Origin: an uncultured Ruminococcus sp.
Lineage (GTDB): Bacteria; Bacillota; Clostridia; Oscillospirales; Ruminococcaceae
Direction of reading: 5' to 3'
DNA: 5,171 nucleotides
Assembly (NCBI GenBank): GCA_946404705.1
Contig: CAMJES010000180.1
Coordinates: 1-5,171 of the forward strand
The position numbers and the translations under genes are program-made. Under the pieces are notes generated by a model. That model was not told the origin of the DNA and ran no database searches. It saw only the letters and a program-made list of their open reading frames with translations. Position 1 is the first letter of the stretch. Every line of letters starts with the position of its first letter. Below, piece by piece: positions 1 through 4,935 of the stretch.

Positions 1-29
1 TGGAGTTCAGACGTGTGCTCTTCCGATCT
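1..29 (-). other. Illumina TruSeq adapter left on the contig end
   Basis: On the minus strand these 29 bases begin AGATCGGAAGAGC and continue exactly as the TruSeq read-through adapter; on the plus strand they end in the familiar CTCTTCCGATCT. This is library-construction sequence joined to genomic DNA at base 30, not part of the organism. It implies the contig ends here and that any translation through bases 1-29, including the tail of the terminase reading frame, is artificial. Confidence 0.97.
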
Positions 30-1061
30 CATAAGTCCGCAGTAAAAGCGTATTCGGTCGGTTATCCGCCCCTTTTTTGCATTTCTCACCGCTATCGGCA
101 AGCGGCGACGTTCACATTCCCTTTTTATCCCCCGTATAAGCACCTGCTCCGCGCTGTCGCAGAAAAGCTCCGTCACACGATACTTTTCAAGCGCATTTTC
201 AAGAAAATCGCAAACGCATTTCTCCAGTTCGCACGGCGTAAGTTCCGCCTTTGAATACCATTCGTCAAGCGTAACTATCCTGCCCAAGTTCTTTGTGATA
301 CCCGTGAGATTGAGCGCGTGAGCCGAACCGTTTCCGCCGAAATCCAGTCCTGCCGTGCAGTACGCAATGTCCTCGGGCGGCTCGTCAATAATGTACCGTT
401 CGGGTGAATCCGCAAACGTCCGATAGATAACGCCCTGCGAAGCCCTCCATAACCCAAGAATAAATCTGTCATAGTAGACCGTTCCCGAGTATTCAAGCTT
501 AAGGTTGTCAACAAACTCCTTCGTGAGAAAAGCATTGTCGTCGATAGTGAAGCGCATACTGAAAATGTCCGCGTCACTCTCCAAAAACTTGTGGAACCAA
601 TGCGAAGGCGAATCGGGATTGCAGGTTCCGTCAAAGCAGGCGTTCGGCTTGTCCAGTCGTGATTTGAGCATCTGAAAAACAGGCTCCGACCATGTCGTTA
701 TCTCGTCACCGTAGCAGTAAGCCGCACCCGAGCCTTGAAGCTTCGTGACCTGCGCCGCCTTGTCCGCACCGATAGCATAGCAATCTCGCCCGAACAGCGT
801 TATCTTCCCCGAAGAGGAAAGATTTCCCACAAGCGCACTTCCCCAAATGCTGCGCATCGGCTCGATTATGTTTCGTTCAAGCGTTCCCTGCGTGTTCCCG
901 ATTAGCAGTATAAGCCCCTCGGGCGCGTGTCGAATACGATACGGTATTCGGTAGTAGTCAAGATAGGTCTTGCCCGAACGCGTCGCACCGTAGGAAATGT
1001 TCCAGCGGTGATATTCCCCGACCGTGTGCCGCCATACATAACGCTGCTTCTCCGTAAAAAT
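30..1061 (-). CDS. terL: Phage terminase large subunit, PBSX/Terminase_3-like (C-terminus missing)
   Basis: This is the ATP-driven motor and nuclease that packages phage DNA into proheads. The frame is open without interruption from about 1076 down to the adapter junction, giving 344 residues from the ATT at 1061. Counting that codon as 1, the ATPase domain shows a Walker A GATRSGKT (25-32), a Walker B acidic pair in YCYGDE (D119, E120) and a GTCNP coupling motif (146-149 region). The nuclease domain begins with GLDFGG (D240), followed by LFCDS (D302). The last metal-binding aspartate, usually near the C-terminus, and roughly 80 residues lie beyond the contig end. No ATG, GTG, TTG or CTG occurs in frame before Walker A, so the start is non-canonical (ATT at 1061, or GTT at 1064) or has been lost by mutation or sequencing error. 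It lies 4 nt after the small-subunit stop. The family call is very safe; the start is not. Confidence 0.95.
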
Positions 1062-1074
1062 AACGCTAACCTCC
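1059..1074 (-). promoter_or_regulatory. Ribosome binding site and presumed ATT start of the terminase large subunit
   Basis: A perfect GGAGG (1074-1070), within AAGGGAGG, sits inside the last codons of the small-subunit gene. It is 8 nt upstream of ATT (1061-1059) and 5 nt upstream of GTT (1064-1062). The spacing to ATT is ideal, and the resulting N-terminus (M)FTEKQR resembles the usual beginning of this terminase family. ATT starts are known but rare (for example infC of E. coli). The frame opens at a TGA only five codons before the ATT, so little room exists for another start. Confidence 0.6.
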
Positions 1075-1512
1075 CTTCATCGACCTGTCGAGCGTGTCAA
1101 GTACCTCGTCCAAACGCCGCAGCGTTTCCCCCTCCGAAGCGTCCTCCTCGCCCCACGACTTGAAATTCCCCTCAAGGAAATACTTCGCCCCCGAAGACTG
1201 CCCCTTGTCGAATAAACGCTCCTCCGCATAGTTTTCGATTCGCAGCAAAGCCGAGCGAATAGCCGCCTCCGCATAAGGCTTTCCGCGGTAGGACAGCAGC
1301 TCCTCCCTCGAACCGAAGCCGAGCGCAAGCGCAAGTCCCGAAACCGTCAGCGGCACCTCGGGTACAGCGTAAACGGGCGCACCGTTCTTGTCAAATACGG
1401 GCGCGCATTCATCATCAAGCGCCTGCACCGCCTCGCAGGAACGAAAATACCGCTCTATCTTCGCCCTAATATCCTCCGCCCCCCTGAATACGGGATAGCT
1501 TTTTCGGTTCAT
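1066..1512 (-). CDS. terS: Phage terminase small subunit (gp3/GP3_package-like)
   Basis: The small terminase subunit recognises the packaging site on phage DNA and loads the large subunit. The 148-residue product has an N-terminal basic helix (about 12-26, ending in an ERYF motif) and a short linker rich in acidic and turn residues. A likely DNA-binding helix-turn-helix follows at about 54-75, reading PLTVSGLALALGFGSREELL, the 'TVSGLALALG' pattern of gp3-type small terminases. After that come a helical segment (79-103) and a GAKYFLEGNFKSW stretch (108-120), equivalent to the 'GAxFxLKNNF' region common in these proteins. The C-terminal 25 residues are acidic and helical. The ATG at 1512 has an excellent Shine-Dalgarno, AAGGGAGGTGAG (1529-1518). 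Length and position directly upstream of a large subunit support the call. No other phage gene is visible upstream: the next gene is a divergent LysR regulator. Confidence 0.87.
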   Translation of the reverse strand: MNRKSYPVFRGAEDIRAKIERYFRSCEAVQALDDECAPVFDKNGAPVYAVPEVPLTVSGLALALGFGSREELLSYRGKPYAEAAIRSALLRIENYAEERLFDKGQSSGAKYFLEGNFKSWGEEDASEGETLRRLDEVLDTLDRSMKGG

Positions 1513-1560
1513 TTTTTCTCACCTCCCTTCCGCACTTAAAGCATAGCATAAGTCCATACT

Positions 1561-1588
1561 AACATACAATCACATCTTTTTATTGCAA
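1561..1588 (-). promoter_or_regulatory. Possible promoter of the terminase genes
   Basis: On the minus strand TTGCAA (1588-1583) is separated by 16 bp from TATGTT (1566-1561), which would start transcription about 40 nt upstream of the small-subunit ATG. Both boxes are imperfect and the surroundings are AT-rich, so this may be chance. Confidence 0.3.
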
Positions 1589-1739
1589 TCTGCACAAAAC
1601 AAAGCCGCCATTTTTCCCCTTATAAGCCGTGTTTTTATGCATATACTACAAAAACCGCATTTTATCTGTATAAAAGCCACTTGGAAACATCTTGTTAAAA
1701 TTATATTTATAATTTGGTAATTAAATATTTCCCCGTAAA

Positions 1740-1748
1740 TGATATAAT
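1740..1748 (+). promoter_or_regulatory. Extended -10 promoter for the LysR gene
   Basis: TGATATAAT gives a consensus TATAAT (1743-1748) preceded by the TGn extension. The upstream -35 region is poor (TTAAAT at 1721-1726, 16 bp away), as is common for extended -10 promoters. Transcription would begin near 1755, leaving a leader of about 70 nt before the ATG at 1825. Confidence 0.55.
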
Positions 1749-1824
1749 TAATATGTATTTTTATGGTGTCATCTGTAAAAAATCCATAGCATCTTTTATT
1801 TTTTAGGGGAATGAGTGTTGAATT

Positions 1825-2754
1825 ATGAATCTTATGCACCTTAAATATCTGGTCGAGGTCGAAAAAACAGGCTCTATCACAAAAGCCGCCTCCAATCTTT
1901 TTATGGGGCAGCCTAACCTCAGCAAAGCTATAAAAGAAGTCGAACTCGAATTCGGTTCACCCATTTTCAAGCGTATCTCAAAGGGCGTAGAGCCGACCGA
2001 AAAGGGTATGGCTTTTCTTGAATGTGCAAAAACGATAATCGCACAGCTTGAAAAAATGGAAACTATCCTCAAACCCGAGGATTCAGATTTTACAACGTTC
2101 AAGATCGCGATTCCGAGAGCGTCATATATCGCACATGCCTTTTCCAATTTCATAAACTCCCTTGACCGCAGCGAAAAGCTCGCAATGAACTTCCGCGAAA
2201 CGAACGCGATAAGCGCCCTCAACGGAATTGCGGACGGCGAGTATTCATACGCCGTTATCCGCTTTGAAGAAGCATATGAGGATTTCTTCCTTTCGCTGCT
2301 GCGCGATAAAGACCTCTATTATGAGGAGATATGGAACTTCCCGTATGTTGCGCTGTTTGCCGAAAAGGACGAGCTTGCAAAGTCGGAAACGTTCACTTCC
2401 GCAGAGCTTAACGGCTATATCGAGATAGTTCAGGGCGATACGACCGTTCCCTACCTCTCGTCAAGCTACTTGAAGAAAAACAACGCAGTCGAGCATAGCC
2501 GCATCTTCGTTTATGACCGCGGCAGCCAGTTTGACCTGCTCGATAACGTTCCAAGATCGTATATGTGGGTGTCGCCGTTCACCGACAGCCAACTACACCA
2601 TTTCCGACTCGTCCAGCGCGTTTGCTCGGACGACTGTTCAAGAGGAAAAGACCTGCTCGTAATGCCTAAGCACTATAAGCAGACCGAGCTTGACAAGGCA
2701 TTCCTCGATGAAGTAAAGCGCGTCCGCGACTCGCTGAAAGAAATATACGGATAA
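1825..2754 (+). CDS. LysR-family transcriptional regulator
   Basis: This 309-residue protein has the usual length and layout of LysR-type regulators. The N-terminal winged helix-turn-helix covers about residues 1-65: the LKYLVEVEKTGSITKAA start, the recognition-helix region GQPNLSKAIKEVE (28-40), then the wing around FKRISKGVEPTEKG. A linker helix (about 62-85) precedes the effector-binding domain (about 90-300). Such proteins act as cytoplasmic tetramers and usually control a neighbouring gene and themselves in response to a small ligand. The ligand cannot be read from the sequence. The natural target candidates are the co-oriented membrane-protein gene downstream and the divergent spacer upstream. 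The start at 1825 gives the family's typical MNLxHLKYL N-terminus. Its Shine-Dalgarno is odd: AGGGGA (1805-1810) lies 14 nt away, further than normal. The next in-frame ATG (1834) is possible but further still. Confidence 0.94.
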   Translation: MNLMHLKYLVEVEKTGSITKAASNLFMGQPNLSKAIKEVELEFGSPIFKRISKGVEPTEKGMAFLECAKTIIAQLEKMETILKPEDSDFTTFKIAIPRASYIAHAFSNFINSLDRSEKLAMNFRETNAISALNGIADGEYSYAVIRFEEAYEDFFLSLLRDKDLYYEEIWNFPYVALFAEKDELAKSETFTSAELNGYIEIVQGDTTVPYLSSSYLKKNNAVEHSRIFVYDRGSQFDLLDNVPRSYMWVSPFTDSQLHHFRLVQRVCSDDCSRGKDLLVMPKHYKQTELDKAFLDEVKRVRDSLKEIYG

Positions 2755-2759
2755 AAATG

Positions 2760-2791
2760 ATCGGCTGCCGTTCTCCCGAGCGGCAGCCGAT
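2760..2791 (+). terminator. GC-rich hairpin after the LysR gene, weak or leaky terminator
   Basis: TCGGCTGCCG (2761-2770) and CGGCAGCCGA (2781-2790) form a perfect 10-bp stem, extended by an A-T pair at 2760/2791, around a 10-nt loop. It begins 5 nt after the LysR stop codon. Only TTTC follows it on the plus strand, so termination there should be incomplete and read-through into the membrane-protein gene is likely. On the minus strand a better U-run follows (TCATTTTT), so it could also stop antisense transcripts. Confidence 0.65.
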
Positions 2792-2807
2792 TTCGACCGG
2801 AGGCTAT

Positions 2808-3350
2808 ATGTTTAAATTTATAGATAACATCGACAGCAAATTCACCGTCCGCCGCAAAGGCTTTTTCGCCCTCGGCGCAGTTATCCTCGCCGCTCTGTGG
2901 ATCAGCGCAGGCCTTCTCTTCCCGATGGAATGGTTCTCGCTGTTCTTCGATTTCACCGCAGGCAGCTATGTAACGCTCGCCCTGCTCTCGGCAGTTTTAA
3001 GCTGCGTTTTCACTTGGCTTTTCACCCTTGTCACAAGGCAGGATATCTCGGTTCTGCTTACGTTCGTAAGCAACCTCGTGTTCCAAATAGGAATGTTCTT
3101 CCTTTTTTCCGCATTCCGCTATGAAATGCCCTATCTATGGATAATTACAGCGTTCGTACACACACTTGTCTGCATACTTATCTTCCTGAAGTCGAAACCG
3201 ACCGCCGCACCTGCCGTAAAGCGCATAAAAACGGAGAAAAAACCGCTCGGAACGAAAGCCAAGATAATTTCCGCAACAGCATATTCAATTCTGTCGGACG
3301 CCGCTTATATCCTGCTCGCATTCCTTTCCGCTTTCTGGGCTTTAGCCTGA
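2808..3350 (+). CDS. Membrane protein of unknown function, about five transmembrane helices
   Basis: I do not recognise a family. The start at 2808 is chosen because GGAGG (2799-2803) precedes it by 4 nt. An in-frame ATG at 2757 has no ribosome binding site and would read through the terminator hairpin. The 180-residue product opens with a short charged segment (FKFIDNIDSKFTVRRKG), then has hydrophobic stretches at about 19-38, 52-75, 82-103, 109-127 and 155-177. A basic, proline- and lysine-rich loop (128-152) separates the last two. By the positive-inside rule the basic N-terminus and the basic loop should both be cytoplasmic, consistent with four helices between them. The gene follows the LysR gene with 53 nt between them and is probably partly co-transcribed, so it may be the regulator's target. 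No catalytic or transport motif is visible, so the function is left open. Confidence 0.75.
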   Translation: MFKFIDNIDSKFTVRRKGFFALGAVILAALWISAGLLFPMEWFSLFFDFTAGSYVTLALLSAVLSCVFTWLFTLVTRQDISVLLTFVSNLVFQIGMFFLFSAFRYEMPYLWIITAFVHTLVCILIFLKSKPTAAPAVKRIKTEKKPLGTKAKIISATAYSILSDAAYILLAFLSAFWALA

Positions 3351-3362
3351 TTTTATACTAAT

Positions 3363-3399
3363 AAAAAAAGCAGCCCACAAGTCATTTCTTGTAAACTGC
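3363..3399 (-). terminator. Intrinsic terminator of the C39 peptidase gene (minus-strand specific)
   Basis: Read on the minus strand, GCAGTTTACAAG (3399-3388) pairs with CTTGTGGGCTGC (3381-3370) across a 6-nt loop. This gives a continuous 12-bp RNA stem in which the three middle pairs are U·G wobbles. Seven Ts (3369-3363) follow directly. On the plus strand the same bases become CCC opposite AAA, which cannot pair, and no T-run follows at once. The hairpin therefore serves the minus-strand gene, about 100 nt past its stop. Confidence 0.85.
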
Positions 3400-3432
3400 A
3401 TATACTACATTTTTCACGTTATCATCGCAATA

Positions 3433-3510
3433 ATTTCGCATCAATACAATCACGAATTACGCATTACGAATTAGAAATAATTCCGCATTCCGAATTCCTA
3501 ATTCCGCATT
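3433..3510. repeat. Degenerate 7-nt repeat array, consensus ATTMCGM, with a central hairpin
   Basis: The main array runs from 3449: ATCACGA, ATTACGC, ATTACGA, ATTAGAA, a 3-nt shift, then ATTCCGC, ATTCCGA, ATTCCTA, ATTCCGC and a final ATT. An outlying ATTTCGC lies at 3433-3439. The left units carry ATTACG and the right units ATTCCG. At the junction GAATTA (3468-3473) and TAATTC (3478-3483) form a perfect 6-bp stem capped by GAAA. The outer units continue as an imperfect inverted repeat. The array overlaps the 3' end of the C39 peptidase gene and supplies its last codons and stop. Heptamer arrays of this style occur between genes in various bacteria; the function is unknown to me. Confidence 0.8.
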
Positions 3511-4346
3511 ATTTTAACGACCACCGCCTGCGAGCCGTTGTCCTCAAAGCGGTTGAGGAACGCCGTTTTCATATATGCCGTAATGGATTTTTTGTCGTTC
3601 GGATCCATAAAATAATAGCAGTTCGTGTCATATCCGCAAAGGACAAGCGTGTGCGAGTTGCCGTACCATGTGTATTTTTCCGTTGTGCCGTTTATGTACC
3701 ACTCGGACGGCTTGCGGTAGTTGAGCGGCTTCATGTCGATTGTCGCCCAGACAATGACGGGAACGCCCTCGTCAAGCAGTTTTTCCATATCCGCGGAATT
3801 GATATGCTCTTCAAGCGCCATCGCGCTGTATACCGTGTCGGACGGCGCATTTTCGGCAAAAAAACGGTTCATCGCTTCTGCCAAGACTCCGCTCGTGCAG
3901 CCGTAGCCCCATTCATACGGGTTTCCTGCAAAGACCTTGCGTGGGTCGGGGCCGTGGGATTCCTTGCGCTTGTCATAGGTGAAATTATCGTCCCAGCCGA
4001 GGTAGTTGTCGGTAAAATCAAGCTTGTCCGTTTCAAAGCCAAGCATCTGTAAGACAGCCGCCGCACAGGCAGGCTCGCAGCCGACAGGCAGCTCGGGATA
4101 CTGGTTGACAAGCGGAACGTCAATGGACACCTTTCCGAGAAGTGCGGACGGCTTTTCGTAGTTTTCGCCTATCTCCTCAACGGTGTAGCCGCTGTAAAGC
4201 GCATGAGGATCCGCACCGAGAAGAGTGTACTTGTCATTCTCGGCAACACGCTCGTTAAACGTTTCTGTTGTGATAAAATAATCTGCGCAGACCGTCGCCG
4301 CCGCAAGACCGACAGCAAGCGCAGCTACAATAGCTTTGTACCGCAT
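3498..4346 (-). CDS. Exported or membrane-anchored C39-family cysteine peptidase (Peptidase_C39_2-like)
   Basis: A papain-fold peptidase of the C39-like group acting outside the membrane is likely; its substrate is unknown. The 282-residue product starts with a short signal or anchor (hydrophobic 5-20). A possible signal-peptidase cut follows VCA at 21; the C20 context (ATVC) is not a good lipobox. The catalytic domain starts near 75 with VPLVNQYPELPVGCEPACAA. Q82 is the likely oxyanion residue and C90 the nucleophile. The histidine is H232 in GNSHTLVLCGYD, followed by YYFMDP, whose D248 is the third triad member. There is no ABC-transporter part, so this is not a classical bacteriocin-processing C39 exporter. 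The ATG at 4346 is chosen for its AAGGGA site (4359-4354, 7 nt away) and signal sequence; the frame runs further upstream without such support. The final codons ATG CGG AAT TAG come from the 7-nt repeat array. Confidence 0.9.
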   Translation of the reverse strand: MRYKAIVAALAVGLAAATVCADYFITTETFNERVAENDKYTLLGADPHALYSGYTVEEIGENYEKPSALLGKVSIDVPLVNQYPELPVGCEPACAAAVLQMLGFETDKLDFTDNYLGWDDNFTYDKRKESHGPDPRKVFAGNPYEWGYGCTSGVLAEAMNRFFAENAPSDTVYSAMALEEHINSADMEKLLDEGVPVIVWATIDMKPLNYRKPSEWYINGTTEKYTWYGNSHTLVLCGYDTNCYYFMDPNDKKSITAYMKTAFLNRFEDNGSQAVVVKIMRN

Positions 4347-4370
4347 TTTCCATTCCCTTAAAATTTTCTT

Positions 4371-4397
4371 TTGATTATTATAGCATATTTTTATATT
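4371..4397 (+). promoter_or_regulatory. Possible overlapping promoter for the lipoprotein gene
   Basis: TTGATT (4371-4376) is followed by TATATT (4392-4397) after 15 bp, or by TATTCA (4394-4399) after 17 bp. Both pairs are imperfect. The site would overlap the minus-strand promoter face to face, so the two could compete for RNA polymerase. The spacer is only 82 bp, so a promoter for the plus-strand gene must lie about here. Confidence 0.35.
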
Positions 4398-4405
4398 CAT
4401 TGCAA
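4377..4405 (-). promoter_or_regulatory. Strong promoter of the C39 peptidase gene
   Basis: On the minus strand TTGCAA (4405-4400) and a perfect TATAAT (4382-4377) are separated by exactly 17 bp, and TGC precedes the -10 box as an extended -10. Transcription would start near 4370, giving a leader of about 24 nt. This is the best promoter in the window. Confidence 0.85.
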
Positions 4406-4428
4406 GAGCATTTCTATGAGGTGACACT

Positions 4429-4920
4429 ATGAAAAAAATCCTATACACCGTACTTGCAGCCGTTATGATACTAACGCTTACCGCCTGCGGAAGAACGATG
4501 AAAAGCACCGACGACCTTATCAAAAAGGCACGGAAAGAGATACCGATATCCGATGCCGATACAATTGATATTGAATATGCAGGCAAATGCCAAAACGGCA
4601 GTTATTCCCTGCTGTGGTTTATTTCGGGCAGCGAGTATCAGGCGCACTATTATCTGCCAATGGAATGTCTTGAAGTGAACGGCAGCTATGAATTTCAGCA
4701 GACATTCAAGCCGTTAAACCGAGAAAAGGACATCGCCGTTCTGCTATGGCAGAGAAGCTATGCTTTTCTGATAAATAACACGGAATGCAGGACGCTGCGC
4801 ATAACAGACGAGAATGGCTTGCATAACATTGAGATAGACCGATACCCTTTTTTATGGTATAATGAAGAAATACCGAGTGAATACCTTTTTCTTGACGAAA
4901 ACGGCAATGAAATAAATTAA
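4429..4920 (+). CDS. Small lipoprotein of unknown function
   Basis: The 163-residue product begins MKKILYTVLAAVMILTLTAC. This is a classical lipoprotein signal with lysines at 2-3, a hydrophobic core at 4-17 and the lipobox LTAC, so C20 would be lipidated and the mature protein held on the outer face of the cytoplasmic membrane. The mature part (about 143 residues) is hydrophilic and of mixed composition, with many aromatic residues in alternating patterns (SLLWFISG, YQAHYYLP, SYAFLI). This suggests a beta-rich fold, but I recognise no family. The ATG at 4429 has GAGGTGA (4418-4424) 4 nt upstream. It is divergent from the C39 peptidase across a shared 82-bp spacer, and its stop lies 15 nt before the patatin-like gene, so those two probably share transcripts. 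Codon use is similar to its neighbours. Confidence 0.87.
   Translation: MKKILYTVLAAVMILTLTACGRTMKSTDDLIKKARKEIPISDADTIDIEYAGKCQNGSYSLLWFISGSEYQAHYYLPMECLEVNGSYEFQQTFKPLNREKDIAVLLWQRSYAFLINNTECRTLRITDENGLHNIEIDRYPFLWYNEEIPSEYLFLDENGNEIN
4835..4863 (+). promoter_or_regulatory. Possible internal promoter for the patatin-like gene
   Basis: Inside the 3' part of the lipoprotein gene, TAGACC (4835-4840) stands 17 bp before a perfect TATAAT (4858-4863) preceded by TGG, an extended -10. Transcription would begin near 4870, about 65 nt before the ATG at 4936, allowing the patatin-like gene to be expressed apart from the lipoprotein. It lies in coding sequence, so a chance match is possible. Confidence 0.5.
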
Positions 4921-4935
4921 ACGGAGCGTGAAAAA

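Larger units (their letters stand above)
1513..1824. other. Gene-free divergent spacer between the phage module and the LysR gene
   Basis: This stretch of 312 bases is clearly richer in A and T than the genes on either side and has no convincing coding frame. It holds the small-subunit ribosome binding site (1518-1529), a weak minus-strand promoter candidate, a near-symmetric AT-rich dyad (1703-1728), an extended -10 promoter facing the LysR gene (1740-1748), and an AGGGGA at 1805-1810. No tRNA gene, obvious att repeat or insertion-sequence end is visible. Because phage-type genes lie on one side and an ordinary chromosomal gene on the other, a prophage boundary in or near here is a reasonable inference. 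Confidence 0.6.

Noticed and set aside
275..634. Minus-strand frame of 119 codons within the terminase large-subunit gene
   Set aside because: It is out of frame with the terminase, which carries the ATPase and nuclease motifs over the same bases.
1570..1839. Minus-strand open frame of 89 codons between the terminase and LysR genes, rich in Ile, Cys and Lys
   Set aside because: It starts inside the LysR gene, has no ribosome binding site, lies in AT-rich promoter DNA and looks like translated spacer rather than protein.
1803..2222. Minus-strand open frame of 139 codons antisense to the LysR gene
   Set aside because: It is a shadow of the clear LysR coding frame; the LysR translation has strong family motifs and this one has none.
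2757..2807. Upstream in-frame ATG that would extend the membrane protein by 17 residues
   Set aside because: There is no ribosome binding site and the extra codons are the terminator hairpin; ATG 2808 has GGAGG in place.
3449..3510. Possible CRISPR array
   Set aside because: The units are only 7 nt, contiguous and degenerate, with no spacers and no cas genes nearby.
3651..4052. Plus-strand frame of 133 codons opposite the C39 peptidase gene
   Set aside because: It is antisense to the catalytic domain with no ribosome binding site or recognisable domain; the Cys, His and Asp motifs are on the minus strand.
4287..4292. Cys20 of the peptidase as a lipoprotein anchor
   Set aside because: The residues before it are A-T-V, and valine at -1 does not fit the lipobox; an ordinary signal peptide or membrane anchor fits better.
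4347..4586. Upstream extension of the C39 peptidase frame by 80 codons
   Set aside because: It would cross the promoter and the divergent lipoprotein start; the ATG at 4346 has a proper ribosome binding site and signal sequence.
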